NCBI RefSeq assembly: GCF_900585905.1
Contig: NZ_UTVH01000034.1
Location: forward strand, 62,001 to 126,000
DNA length: 64,000 bases
DNA from: Pseudomonas viridiflava
GTDB lineage: Bacteria > Pseudomonadota > Gammaproteobacteria > Pseudomonadales > Pseudomonadaceae
Direction of reading: 5' to 3'
Positions 10,729-19,838 of the stretch are shown one piece after another (the first letter of the stretch is position 1; every line of letters begins with the position of its first letter). The translations under genes were made by a program, and so were the position numbers. Under the pieces are notes generated by a model. It saw nothing but the letters and a program-made list of their open reading frames with translations. It searched no databases and was not told the origin of the DNA.

Positions 10729-11619
10729 ATGGAGCAATTTCGCAATATCGGCATCATCGGTCGCCTGGGCAGTGTTCAGGTGCTCGATACCGTGCGCCGA
10801 CTCAAGAGATTCCTGCTGGAACGCCACCTGCACGTGATTCTGGAAGACACCATCGCCGACGTGCTGCCGGGGCACGGCTTGCAGACATCCTCACGCAAGA
10901 TGCTCGGCGAAGTCTGTGATCTGGTGATCGTAGTGGGGGGCGACGGCAGTCTGCTGGGTGCGGCCCGGGCGCTGGCCAAACACAACACGCCAGTGCTGGG
11001 CATCAACCGCGGCAGCCTGGGTTTTCTGACCGATATTCGTCCGGACGAGCTGGAAGTCAAAGTCGCCGAGGTACTCGACGGCCATTATCTGGTTGAAAAC
11101 CGCTTCCTGCTGCAGGCTGAAGTGCGCCGCCACGGCGAGGCCATCGGCCAGGGCGATGCCCTCAACGATGTGGTTCTGCACCCCGGCAAATCGACGCGGA
11201 TGATCGAATTCGAGATCTACATCGATGGCCAGTTCGTCTGCAGCCAGAAGGCCGACGGCCTGATCGTTGCCACGCCGACCGGCTCTACCGCCTACGCGCT
11301 GTCTGCCGGCGGCCCGATCATGCACCCCAAGCTGGACGCCATCGTCATTGTGCCGATGTACCCGCACACGCTGTCCGGGCGGCCCATTGTGGTCGACGGC
11401 AACAGCGAGTTGAAGATCGTGGTGTCCAAGGACATGACCATCTACCCGCAGGTGTCGTGCGACGGCCAGAACCATTTCACCTGCGCGCCGGGCGATACCA
11501 TCACGGTCAGCAAGAAGCCGCAGAAGCTGCGTCTGATTCATCCTCTTGATCACAATTATTACGAAGTCTGTCGCACCAAGCTGGGCTGGGGTAGCCGACT
11601 TGGTGGTGGAGGCGACTGA
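10729..11619 (+). CDS. nadK: NAD kinase
   Basis: Cytoplasmic ATP-NAD kinase making NADP+ from NAD+. The 296-aa product has GGDGS at residues 70-74, with Asp72 the proton-abstracting residue in the family, a conserved NRGSLGFLTD segment, and the ADGLIVATPTGSTAYALSAGGP stretch that shapes the nucleotide site. AGGAG with good spacing precedes ATG 10729. It heads a compact operon: its stop overlaps the phosphoesterase start by one base. Confidence 0.97.
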   Translation: MEQFRNIGIIGRLGSVQVLDTVRRLKRFLLERHLHVILEDTIADVLPGHGLQTSSRKMLGEVCDLVIVVGGDGSLLGAARALAKHNTPVLGINRGSLGFLTDIRPDELEVKVAEVLDGHYLVENRFLLQAEVRRHGEAIGQGDALNDVVLHPGKSTRMIEFEIYIDGQFVCSQKADGLIVATPTGSTAYALSAGGPIMHPKLDAIVIVPMYPHTLSGRPIVVDGNSELKIVVSKDMTIYPQVSCDGQNHFTCAPGDTITVSKKPQKLRLIHPLDHNYYEVCRTKLGWGSRLGGGGD

Positions 11620-12587
11620 TGCTCGATCCCGCGCGTAGCTACGATCTGATCGGTGACGTGCATGGATGTGCCCACACGCTGGAGAAGCTGCTTAGCCTCA
11701 TGGGCTACCGCTTTGTGGCCGGTGTCTGGCGTCATCCCGAGCGCATTGCGCTGTTCCTCGGCGACATCATTGACCGTGGCCCGCTGATACGCGAAGCACT
11801 GCATATCGTGCGCGACATGGTGGTGGCCGGTCATGCCCTGTGCATCATGGGCAATCATGAATTCAATGCGCTGGGCTGGCACACGCCTGCACCCCCCGAG
11901 AGCGGCAAACAGTTCGTCCGCGAACACTCTCTGCGCCATGCCAGACTCATGGGTGAAACCCTTGATCAATTCGAGCGTTACCCGGCGGAATGGGCGGAGT
12001 TCGTCGACTGGTTCTACGAGCTGCCAATGTTCATGGACGCCGGGCGCTTTCGGGTGGTGCATGCCTGTTGGGATGCCAGCCTGGTTACGCCGCTGCTGAG
12101 CATGATGGGTGGCGCCTGCATCAATCGGCAGTTTGTCCAGGCGTCGGCGGTGCCCGGCAGCTTCGCCTGTGCCGTGTTTGATCGCCTGCTGCGCGGCACC
12201 GATATGCGCCTGCCCCATGGCATGACCCTGACCGGCGGTGATGGCCTGACCCGGGCGTTTTTCCGCACCAAGTTCTGGGAAGATGATCCGCAGACCTATG
12301 GCGATGTGGTGTTTCAGCCTGACGCGCTGCCCGAGGGCGTGGCCAAGACACCGTTGTCTACCACCGAAAAAAACGCGCTGCTGCGTTATGGAGCCGACGA
12401 GCCGATGCTGTTCGTCGGCCACTACTGGCGCAGCGGCATTCCCGCCCCGATCCGGCCGAATCTGGCCTGCCTGGATTACAGCGCCGTACTTTACGGCAAG
12501 CTGGTGGCGTATCGACTCGACCAGGAAACCTGCATCGACCCGGATAAATTCGTCTGGGTGGATGTTGAACGTCCCGAGGCTGTCTGA
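11619..12587 (+). CDS. calcineurin-like metallophosphoesterase
   Basis: The 322-aa protein shows the PPP-type metallophosphoesterase motifs in order: GDVHGC (Asp13, His15), GDIIDRGP, MGNHEFNAL and HACWD, which hold two metal ions. Related bacterial proteins act as serine/threonine phosphatases or on small phosphate compounds; the substrate here is unknown. Its ATG overlaps the nadK TGA (TGATG), and its own stop overlaps the rhomboid gene in the same way, so it is expressed as part of the nadK operon. A role in NADP or nucleotide turnover can be suspected from position only. Confidence 0.9.
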   Translation: MLDPARSYDLIGDVHGCAHTLEKLLSLMGYRFVAGVWRHPERIALFLGDIIDRGPLIREALHIVRDMVVAGHALCIMGNHEFNALGWHTPAPPESGKQFVREHSLRHARLMGETLDQFERYPAEWAEFVDWFYELPMFMDAGRFRVVHACWDASLVTPLLSMMGGACINRQFVQASAVPGSFACAVFDRLLRGTDMRLPHGMTLTGGDGLTRAFFRTKFWEDDPQTYGDVVFQPDALPEGVAKTPLSTTEKNALLRYGADEPMLFVGHYWRSGIPAPIRPNLACLDYSAVLYGKLVAYRLDQETCIDPDKFVWVDVERPEAV

Positions 12588-13459
12588 TGAGTCCTGTTGC
12601 CGTATTGCGTCTGCCCCTGAGCACCGACCTCAGCGGTTTCGTCAGCCTGCTCAATCGCCTGCGCGTGCCCCATCGGGTCAGCGAGGAGGCGGGCGAGCAA
12701 GTGCTGTGGGTGCCGGATACGCCGCAACTGGCTGACGATGTTCGCGCGTTGTATCAGCAATACCCGCAAGGCGATGAACATTACCAGTTGCCGCCTGGCG
12801 AGCAGACTGGCCAGGCGCCGGGGCGCGGCTTTGTTCAGCAGTTGCGGCAAAGCCCGATCACCGCCCTGGTGCTGCTGGCCTGTCTGATCGTCGGTGCCAT
12901 TACCTTGCTGGGGGAAAATCTTGAAGCCGTGCGCTGGCTGACGTTTCTTGATTTCCGTGCGCAGGGTGATTACGCCACGTTCGTGCCACTGGCCGACAGC
13001 CTTGCCAGTGGCCAGTGGTGGCGGATCGTCACGCCAATGCTGATCCATTTCGGCATCCTGCACCTGGCCATGAACGCCCTGTGGTATTGGGAATTGGGGC
13101 GTCGCATCGAGTGGGGCCAGAGCGGCTGGCAGCTGCTGGGCCTGACGCTGTTGTTCAGTGCGGTGTCCAATGGCGTGCAATATCAGGTCAGTGGTGCCAG
13201 CCTGTTTGGCGGTTTGTCCGGGGTGCTGTATGGCCTGCTGGGCCACTGCTGGATCTTTCAGCTGCTGGCGCCTAACCCCTTGTATCGCCTGCCGCGTGGC
13301 GTGCTGGTGATGATGCTGGTCTGGCTGGCGTTGTGTCTGTCTGGCCTGGTGAGCCTGCTCGGGTTTGGCGAAATCGCCAACGGCGCCCACGTCGGCGGCC
13401 TGATTATCGGCTGCGTAACCGGTCTGATCGGCGGGGCGATTGCCCGGGTCAGGGCGTAA
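12587..13459 (+). CDS. glpG: rhomboid-family intramembrane serine protease
   Basis: This 290-aa protein matches GlpG-type rhomboids: an N-terminal cytoplasmic domain (about residues 1-85), then six hydrophobic segments. The catalytic pair is visible as Ser211 in GGLSGVLYG and His268 in NGAHVGG; HFGILHLAMN (about 153-162) is the conserved helix 2 motif. Rhomboids cut transmembrane helices within the inner membrane. The start overlaps the phosphoesterase stop by one base. Substrates are unknown. Confidence 0.93.
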   Translation: MSPVAVLRLPLSTDLSGFVSLLNRLRVPHRVSEEAGEQVLWVPDTPQLADDVRALYQQYPQGDEHYQLPPGEQTGQAPGRGFVQQLRQSPITALVLLACLIVGAITLLGENLEAVRWLTFLDFRAQGDYATFVPLADSLASGQWWRIVTPMLIHFGILHLAMNALWYWELGRRIEWGQSGWQLLGLTLLFSAVSNGVQYQVSGASLFGGLSGVLYGLLGHCWIFQLLAPNPLYRLPRGVLVMMLVWLALCLSGLVSLLGFGEIANGAHVGGLIIGCVTGLIGGAIARVRA

Positions 13460-13497
13460 TATTTCTCATGCATTTAATTTGAGAGCTGGAGCACGGC

Positions 13498-13758
13498 ATG
13501 TCCTCTTTTGCTGAAATGATTGAAAACATCACCCCCGATATCTACGAAAGCCTGAAACTGGCCGTTGAAATCGGCAAGTGGTCCGATGGCCGCAAACTGA
13601 CACAGGAGCAGCGCGAACTGTCCTTGCAGGCCTTGATTGCGTGGGAGCTGCACAACCTGCCAGAAGATCAGCGCACCGGCTACATGGGCCCGCAGGAGTG
13701 CGCGTCGAAATCCGCGCCGGTGGCCAACATTCTGTTCAAGTCGGATGCCATCCATTGA
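13498..13758 (+). CDS. YeaC-like DUF1315 protein
   Basis: A small 86-aa soluble protein with the DUF1315 pattern: SFAEMIENITPDIYESLKLA near the N-terminus, WSDGRKLTQEQRE, and W-E-L-H-N-L-P-E-D-Q-R-TGYM in the middle. GGAG occurs just upstream of ATG 13498. The family has no established function. Its TGA overlaps the probable TTG start of the DUF2797 gene by four bases, suggesting translational coupling. Confidence 0.88.
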   Translation: MSSFAEMIENITPDIYESLKLAVEIGKWSDGRKLTQEQRELSLQALIAWELHNLPEDQRTGYMGPQECASKSAPVANILFKSDAIH

Positions 13759-14585
13759 TCGAGATTGGTCGTGGAGCAGTCAACAAGATGGCGGCGCGCC
13801 TTGAAGCTTCCCAGGTTCACTACAGCTTTCGCCTGGGAGACGCTGAAATCCCCGTCAATCCGCTGATCGGCAAGACCGTGCGCCTGGAGTATCTCGGCGC
13901 CATTCATTGCAGCCATTGCGGGCGCCGAACCAAGACCAGCTACAGCCAGGGTTACTGCTACCCGTGCATGCTCAAGCTGGCGCAGTGCGACCTGTGCATC
14001 ATGAGCCCGGAGCGCTGTCACCATGAACACGGCACCTGCCGTGACCCGGCATGGGGCGAGCAATTCTGCATGACCGATCATGTGGTCTATCTGGCCAACT
14101 CGTCGGGAGTCAAAGTCGGTATCACCCGCGCCACCCAGCTGCCGACGCGCTGGCTGGATCAGGGCGCCAGCCAGGCGTTGCCAATCCTGCGGGTCGCTAC
14201 CCGGCAACAGTCGGGTTTCGTCGAGGACCTGCTGCGCAGCCAGGTGGCCGATCGCACCAACTGGCGCGCCTTGCTCAAGGGTGATGCGCAACCTGTTGAC
14301 CTTGCCGCGATCCGCCAGCAAATGTTCGACAGCTGCGGTGAGGGCCTGGTCGCGCTGCAAGAACGATTCGGCCTGCAGGCCATCCAAATGCTGCATGACG
14401 TCGAACCGATCGAAATCCGCTACCCCGTCGAGGCGTACCCGACCAAGATCGTCAGCTTCAATCTGGACAAGAACCCGATCGCCGAAGGCACCCTGCTGGG
14501 AGTCAAGGGCCAGTATCTGATCTTCGACACCGGCGTGATCAATATTCGCAAGTACACGGCCTATCAGCTCGCCGTGCATCAGTAA
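13755..14585 (+). CDS. DUF2797 protein with Cys clusters
   Basis: About 276 aa, unknown function. An N-terminal Cys/His-rich region (HCSHCGRRTKTSYSQGYCYPC, then CDLCIMSPERCHHEHGTC) looks like a zinc- or metal-binding module; the next part (VYLANSSGVKVGITRATQLPTRWLDQGA) resembles a GIY-YIG-type nuclease fold (VYL...KVGIT), a similarity seen by eye only. The chosen start is TTG 13755, which overlaps the yeaC stop; ATG 13788 with GGAG upstream is the alternative. It lies 12 bp before pepN in the same operon. Confidence 0.85.
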   Translation: MIEIGRGAVNKMAARLEASQVHYSFRLGDAEIPVNPLIGKTVRLEYLGAIHCSHCGRRTKTSYSQGYCYPCMLKLAQCDLCIMSPERCHHEHGTCRDPAWGEQFCMTDHVVYLANSSGVKVGITRATQLPTRWLDQGASQALPILRVATRQQSGFVEDLLRSQVADRTNWRALLKGDAQPVDLAAIRQQMFDSCGEGLVALQERFGLQAIQMLHDVEPIEIRYPVEAYPTKIVSFNLDKNPIAEGTLLGVKGQYLIFDTGVINIRKYTAYQLAVHQ

Positions 14586-14597
14586 GAGGTTTCATCC

Positions 14598-17264
14598 ATG
14601 CGCACCGAACAACCGCAAATGATCTACCTGAAGGATTATCAGGCGCCCGAGTACCTCATCGACGAGACGCACCTGACGTTCGAATTGTTCGATGACCACT
14701 CACTGGTCCATGCGCAGTTGGTCATGCGTCGCAACCCGGCGCACGGCGCGGGCTTGCCGCCGTTGGTGCTGGACGGCCAGGACCTTGAACTGCTGTCGGT
14801 GCGCCTGGGTGATGTCGAGCTGAGCGCCGCCGACTACCAGCTGACTGAAGACCACCTGACCCTGCAGCCACTGGCCGAATCGTTCACCATCGACACCAGC
14901 GTGCGCATTCACCCGGAAACCAACACCGCACTGGAAGGCCTGTACAAGTCCAGTGGCATGTTCTGCACCCAGTGCGAGGCCGAGGGTTTTCGCAAGATCA
15001 CTTACTACCTCGACCGCCCGGACGTGATGAGCACGTTCACCACGACCCTGAGCGCTGACAAGCATCAGTTCCCAGTGCTGCTGTCCAACGGCAACCCGAT
15101 TGCCAGCGGTCCGGAAGGCGAAGGTCGACATTGGGCGACCTGGGAAGATCCATTCATGAAGCCAGCCTATCTGTTCGCGCTGGTGGCCGGTGATCTGTGG
15201 TGCGTCGAAGACACCTTCACCACCCAGAGCCATCGCGAAGTGGCGTTGCGCATCTATGTGGAGCCGGAAAACCTCGACAAGTGTCAGCACGCCATGACCA
15301 GCCTGAAAAAATCCATGCGCTGGGACGAAGAGGCCTACGGTCGCGAATACGATCTGGATATCTTCATGATTGTCGCGGTCAACGACTTCAACATGGGCGC
15401 CATGGAGAACAAGGGCCTCAACATCTTCAACTCCAGCGCCGTGCTGGCCCGCGCCGAAACCGCGACCGATGCCGCGCACCAGCGGGTCGAGGCCATTGTT
15501 GCCCACGAGTACTTCCATAACTGGTCGGGCAACCGCGTGACCTGCCGTGACTGGTTCCAGCTTTCGCTCAAGGAAGGCTTCACGGTTTATCGCGATGCCG
15601 GTTTCTCCTCGGACATGAACTCGGCCACGGTCAAGCGCATTCAGGACGTGGCGTACCTGCGTACCCATCAGTTCGCCGAAGACGCCGGGCCCATGGCTCA
15701 CGCCGTGCGGCCGGACAGCTTCATCGAGATTTCCAATTTCTACACGCTGACGGTGTATGAAAAGGGCTCGGAAGTAGTGGGTATGCTTCACACCCTGTTG
15801 GGCGCTGCAGGCTTTCGCAAGGGCAGCGACCTGTACTTCGAGCGGCATGACGGCCAGGCCGTGACCTGCGACGACTTCATCAAGGCGATGGAAGATGCCA
15901 ACGGCGTCGATCTGACCCAGTTCAAGCGCTGGTACAGTCAGGCGGGCACACCACGGCTGGCGGTGAGCGAAGCCTACGATAGCGCGGCGGGCACCTACAG
16001 CCTGACCTTCCGTCAAAGCTGCCCGACCACACCGGGCCAGCCAGGCGAAAGCAAGCTGCCGTTCGTGATTCCGGTCGAGCTGGGCTTGCTAGACAAACAC
16101 GGCGACGAAATCCCGCTGCGCCTGCAAGGCGAAGACGCGCCAGGCAGCAACAGCCGGGTGATCTCGGTGACCGAAGCCGAGCAGACGTTCACCTTTAGCG
16201 ACATCGCCGAGCAGCCTCTGCCGTCGTTGTTGCGTGGTTTCTCCGCACCGGTAAAACTCGGTTTTGCCTACAACCGCGATCAGTTGATGTTCCTCATGCA
16301 GCATGACACTGACGGCTTCAATCGCTGGGATGCAGGCCAGCAACTGTCGGTGCAGGTGCTGCAGGAACTCATCGGCCAATACCAGAAGGGCCAGCCCATG
16401 GTCCTTGATCAGCGTCTGGTGACTGCCCTGGGCACCGTGCTGGCCGACACGGCGCTGGATCAGGCGATGATCGCCGAAATGCTCTCTCTGCCAGGGGAAG
16501 CCTACCTGACTGAAATCAGCGAAGTGGCTGATGTTGACGCCATCCACGCGGCTCGCGAATTTGTGCGCAAGCAGATTGCCGACAGTCTTTTCGACGCCCT
16601 GTGGACGCGTTACAGCGCCAATCGTCAGCTGTCGAAAGCCACGCCGTATGTGGCCGAAGCGCAGCATTTCGCCCGTCGGGCCTTGCAAAACATCGCGCTG
16701 TCCTACCTGATGCTCAGCGAGAAACCACAGGTCCTGGCCGCCACCCTTGAGCAGTTCGACAGCGCCGACAACATGACCGAGCGCCTGACAGCGCTGGCCG
16801 TGCTGGTCAATTCGCCGTTCAGCGAAGAGAAGGCCAAGGCGTTGGCCGTGTTCGCCGAAAACTTCAAGGACAACCCGCTGGTCATGGATCAATGGTTCAG
16901 CGTACAGGCAGGCAGCGCGTTGCCCGGCGGCCTGGAGCGGGTCAAGGCGTTGATGCAGCATCCTGCGTTCACTATCAAGAACCCCAACAAGGTGCGTGCG
17001 CTCATCGGTGCGTTTGCCGGCCAGAGCCTGATCAACTTCCACGCGGCGGATGGCTCCGGCTACCGCTTCCTGGCCGATCTGGTGATTGAGCTCAATGGCT
17101 TCAATCCGCAAATCGCCTCGCGTCAGTTGGCGCCGCTGACGCGCTGGCGCAAGTACGACAGTGCCCGCCAGGGGCTGATGAAGGCCGAGCTGGTGCGTAT
17201 TCGTGATTCCGGCAACCTGTCCAGCGACGTGTTTGAAGTGGTCAGTAAAAGCCTGGCTGATTGA
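14598..17264 (+). CDS. pepN: aminopeptidase N (M1 family)
   Basis: PepN is a cytoplasmic zinc aminopeptidase that removes N-terminal residues from peptides. The 888-aa protein has the exopeptidase motif GAMEN at 267-271 and the zinc site HEYFH-x18-E: His303, Glu304, His307 and Glu326. Length equals that of the gamma-proteobacterial enzymes, with an Ig-like domain after the catalytic domain and a helical C-terminal domain. AAGAGG precedes ATG 14598. It is the last gene of the nadK run and is followed by an intrinsic terminator. Confidence 0.97.
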   Translation: MRTEQPQMIYLKDYQAPEYLIDETHLTFELFDDHSLVHAQLVMRRNPAHGAGLPPLVLDGQDLELLSVRLGDVELSAADYQLTEDHLTLQPLAESFTIDTSVRIHPETNTALEGLYKSSGMFCTQCEAEGFRKITYYLDRPDVMSTFTTTLSADKHQFPVLLSNGNPIASGPEGEGRHWATWEDPFMKPAYLFALVAGDLWCVEDTFTTQSHREVALRIYVEPENLDKCQHAMTSLKKSMRWDEEAYGREYDLDIFMIVAVNDFNMGAMENKGLNIFNSSAVLARAETATDAAHQRVEAIVAHEYFHNWSGNRVTCRDWFQLSLKEGFTVYRDAGFSSDMNSATVKRIQDVAYLRTHQFAEDAGPMAHAVRPDSFIEISNFYTLTVYEKGSEVVGMLHTLLGAAGFRKGSDLYFERHDGQAVTCDDFIKAMEDANGVDLTQFKRWYSQAGTPRLAVSEAYDSAAGTYSLTFRQSCPTTPGQPGESKLPFVIPVELGLLDKHGDEIPLRLQGEDAPGSNSRVISVTEAEQTFTFSDIAEQPLPSLLRGFSAPVKLGFAYNRDQLMFLMQHDTDGFNRWDAGQQLSVQVLQELIGQYQKGQPMVLDQRLVTALGTVLADTALDQAMIAEMLSLPGEAYLTEISEVADVDAIHAAREFVRKQIADSLFDALWTRYSANRQLSKATPYVAEAQHFARRALQNIALSYLMLSEKPQVLAATLEQFDSADNMTERLTALAVLVNSPFSEEKAKALAVFAENFKDNPLVMDQWFSVQAGSALPGGLERVKALMQHPAFTIKNPNKVRALIGAFAGQSLINFHAADGSGYRFLADLVIELNGFNPQIASRQLAPLTRWRKYDSARQGLMKAELVRIRDSGNLSSDVFEVVSKSLAD

Positions 17265-17284
17265 AGGCTGCGCGCTTGACCAAA

Positions 17285-17312
17285 GCCGTTCACTTGCGTG
17301 AGCGGCTTTTTT
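17285..17312 (+). terminator. intrinsic terminator after pepN
   Basis: GCCGTTCAC and GTGAGCGGC pair around a TTGC loop and are followed by six T. It lies 21 bp past the pepN stop. Confidence 0.9.
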
Positions 17313-17493
17313 ATGGCGTTTTCCAAGGGCGTTTCACGTAAGGCATTTCTCGTGTGGATTCGAGACGTTTCATACGTGGAGTGACAGAGGCGTCCTGCAG
17401 AAACGTCCTGCAATAATGCTCATCCTCTTGCCATGTGCCGCGCAATCTCTTCTGGCTGCCGGTTTCATTCTCTAAAAGGCATGGGTTGCGCTA

Positions 17494-18441
17494 ATGGACG
17501 GACGGAAAACGCTGGTACTACTGGGGCTGGTGGCGTGTGCAGGGCAGGCATTGGCCAGTGCACAGGTGACCAATGAACAACGGCTGCAAGTTGGCAGCGT
17601 CGAGCTGAGCCTGGGCGCCGGGCTGCTCAATGGCCAGTCCCAGGAAAAGGTCTATGACCAGGGTTATAAGGTCAGTCAGCTCAACTGGGACATCAAACAG
17701 GTGCCGACCTTGCACTTGGGTGTGGCGTTTCAGCCACTCGACTGGCTGACCCTGGATGCCCGTGGCTGGACGCGCATGAGTGGCGGAAATAGCCGTATGC
17801 AGGATTACGATTGGGACATCGGCGGCGGAGACTGGACGGACTTCTCCGACCATCCCGACACGCGTCTGAAACACGCCTGGCAAGCAGATCTGTCGGCAAC
17901 GGCATGGTATGTCAAACGCGAAGACATCGCCCTGGGCGTGCTGGCAGGCTACCAGCGCACGCGGTTTGACTGGCAATCCCGAGGCGGCAGTTATGTTTAC
18001 TCCGACTACGGTCATCGAGATTTGATTGGCGATTTCCCTGCTGGCAAGAGGATCATCAGCTACCAGCAAACCTACACCACGCCTTATCTGGGTCTGGTAG
18101 GTCTTTACAATGTTCGCGACTGGAGCCTGGAAACCCGTTTCAAATACAGCCGGTGGGTCAAGGCTCGGGATTTTGATACCCATCACACGCGAGAGACGAC
18201 CTTTAGTGGCAGCAATGGCGACAAGGGCCGGATGTACAGCGTTGCCGCCGCTGTGTCGTACAACTTCAATCCCCAGCTTTCGGTGAAGGCCGGGCTGGAG
18301 CACCAGGCTTACGCTGAATCCAAGGGCTATACAAAGATGAACGAAATGGCCGACGGTTACCGCTCGCGCACAGAGCCTGGCTCGAGCTCGCAGTCCAACC
18401 GCATGACGATATCCAGCCTGGCGCTAGCTTATCGTTTCTGA
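17494..18441 (+). CDS. omptin-family outer-membrane protease
   Basis: The 315-aa precursor has a signal peptide (LVLLGLVACAGQALA, cleavage likely near residue 22) and alternating beta-strand pattern ending in Tyr-Arg-Phe, typical of an outer-membrane barrel. Omptin catalytic residues are present: Asp104 and Asp106 in QDYDWD (equivalent to OmpT D83/D85) and the Asp228-Thr-His230 dyad in RDFDTHHTR (OmpT D210/H212). Omptins cleave host or environmental peptides between basic residues at the cell surface and need LPS. It stands alone between the pepN terminator and the YCF48/MMPL pair. Omptins are best known from enterobacteria, so this copy may reflect host-associated life. Confidence 0.9.
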   Translation: MDGRKTLVLLGLVACAGQALASAQVTNEQRLQVGSVELSLGAGLLNGQSQEKVYDQGYKVSQLNWDIKQVPTLHLGVAFQPLDWLTLDARGWTRMSGGNSRMQDYDWDIGGGDWTDFSDHPDTRLKHAWQADLSATAWYVKREDIALGVLAGYQRTRFDWQSRGGSYVYSDYGHRDLIGDFPAGKRIISYQQTYTTPYLGLVGLYNVRDWSLETRFKYSRWVKARDFDTHHTRETTFSGSNGDKGRMYSVAAAVSYNFNPQLSVKAGLEHQAYAESKGYTKMNEMADGYRSRTEPGSSSQSNRMTISSLALAYRF

Positions 18442-18728
18442 CACCGGGGCTTGGTGCGGGGGCCTGACCTGGCTGCGGTTTGACCTGGTCGTTGGGGTTC
18501 AATCGCAGCCAGTGTCCGTTCCGAAGGGTAACGGCGGAGGCCTGCATCACCTTCGCTGATAGTGGCCTAATCACATAGCAGGGCGTAACAAAAGATAACC
18601 AGATGTCGATTGTCACGGCTTTCCAAAGCTGGATAGGATAGGTCGGCTTCCACAACGCCACGGCTAGAGCGCTTGTTCCCTTCAGCCGGAGGTCGATCTA
18701 ATAAGAATAATGGCAAGGGGAATGCTTC

Positions 18729-19814
18729 ATGAGTGAGCCTGTCAGTCGGCGCACGCAATCTGCCAGGCATTCGGCTGGCGACCTGTCTCGGTCTGCGGGC
18801 AAGACACTGCCGACCGTCTTGCTGCTGCTTGCAGGTGCGCTGTCTTCTGCAATGGCCTCCGAGCCCCCACCCGCAGACATCGAGGCAAAACAGGCCACGA
18901 CGTATTCCATCGAGTCTTCCCGTGCATCGCGCAGCCTGCTGCTGGACGTCGCCCATGCCGGTGGACGGCTGGTGGTGGTCGGCGAACGCGGGCATGTCCT
19001 TTATTCCGATGATCAGGGCCAGACATGGACCCAGGCCAGCGTGCCAACGCGACAATTGCTCACGGCCGTCTACTTTGCCGACGACCTGCACGGCTGGGCG
19101 GTGGGGCACGACGCACAGATACTTGCCAGCAGCGATGGCGGCGTCAGCTGGACCCGACAGTTCGAGGATCTGAAGCGCGAGGCGCCGTTGCTGGATGTCT
19201 GGTTCAAGAACGCCTCCCTGGGTTTCGCAGTCGGTGCCTATGGCGCGCTGCTGACTACGCTGGACGGCGGCCAGCATTGGCAGGACGTCAGCGCCCGACT
19301 GGACAACGAAGACCAGTATCACCTCAACGGGATTGCCGAGGTCCAGGGCAGCGGGCTGTTCATCGTCGGTGAGGCCGGGGCAATGTTCCGTTCGGCAGAC
19401 GACGGTGAAACCTGGGAGAAGCTTGAAGGCCCTTACCAGGGTTCACTGTTTGGCGTGGTTGGCACAGGTCAGCCTGCCACCTTGCTGGCTTATGGGCTGC
19501 GCGGCAACCTGTTCCGCTCCACTGATTTCGGTGACACCTGGAGCCCGGTGGAATTGAAGGCCACGCGGGGGCCGCTTGAATTTGGCCTGGCCAACGCGAC
19601 CGTGCTGGCGGATGGCTCGGTAGTGCTGGTCGGCAATGGCGGCAGGGTCATGCGCAGTATTGATGGCGGCCAGACTTTCGACGTGTACAACCGTCCCGAC
19701 CGGATTTCGCTGTCAGGGGTGACCGCCAACGCGCAGGGAAATCTGATTCTGGTCGGGCAGGGGGGCGTACGTGTCAGCTCGCCAACAGGCGCCGGGTCGA
19801 CCCAACAACAATAA
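18729..19814 (+). CDS. YCF48-like exported beta-propeller protein
   Basis: The 361-aa protein has a basic N-terminus and a hydrophobic stretch (TVLLLLAGALSSAMA, about residues 31-45), a likely signal peptide that exports it. The rest is made of repeated BNR/YCF48 modules recognisable by D-x-G-x-T-W turns (DQGQTWT, DGGVSWT, DGGQHWQ, DDGETWE, DFGDTWS, DGGQTFD). YCF48/HCF136 proteins assist photosystem II assembly in phototrophs; bacterial relatives are encoded beside MMPL transporters and their role is unknown. AAGGGG precedes ATG 18729. The permease gene starts 24 bp after its stop, so the two form an operon. Confidence 0.85.
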   Translation: MSEPVSRRTQSARHSAGDLSRSAGKTLPTVLLLLAGALSSAMASEPPPADIEAKQATTYSIESSRASRSLLLDVAHAGGRLVVVGERGHVLYSDDQGQTWTQASVPTRQLLTAVYFADDLHGWAVGHDAQILASSDGGVSWTRQFEDLKREAPLLDVWFKNASLGFAVGAYGALLTTLDGGQHWQDVSARLDNEDQYHLNGIAEVQGSGLFIVGEAGAMFRSADDGETWEKLEGPYQGSLFGVVGTGQPATLLAYGLRGNLFRSTDFGDTWSPVELKATRGPLEFGLANATVLADGSVVLVGNGGRVMRSIDGGQTFDVYNRPDRISLSGVTANAQGNLILVGQGGVRVSSPTGAGSTQQQ

Positions 19815-19838
19815 GAATGATCAGGCGGAAATCACGGC

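Noticed and set aside
13578..13754. N-terminal extension of the DUF2797 gene into yeaC
   Set aside because: This part is the out-of-frame shadow of yeaC; the family start lies near TTG 13755 or ATG 13788.
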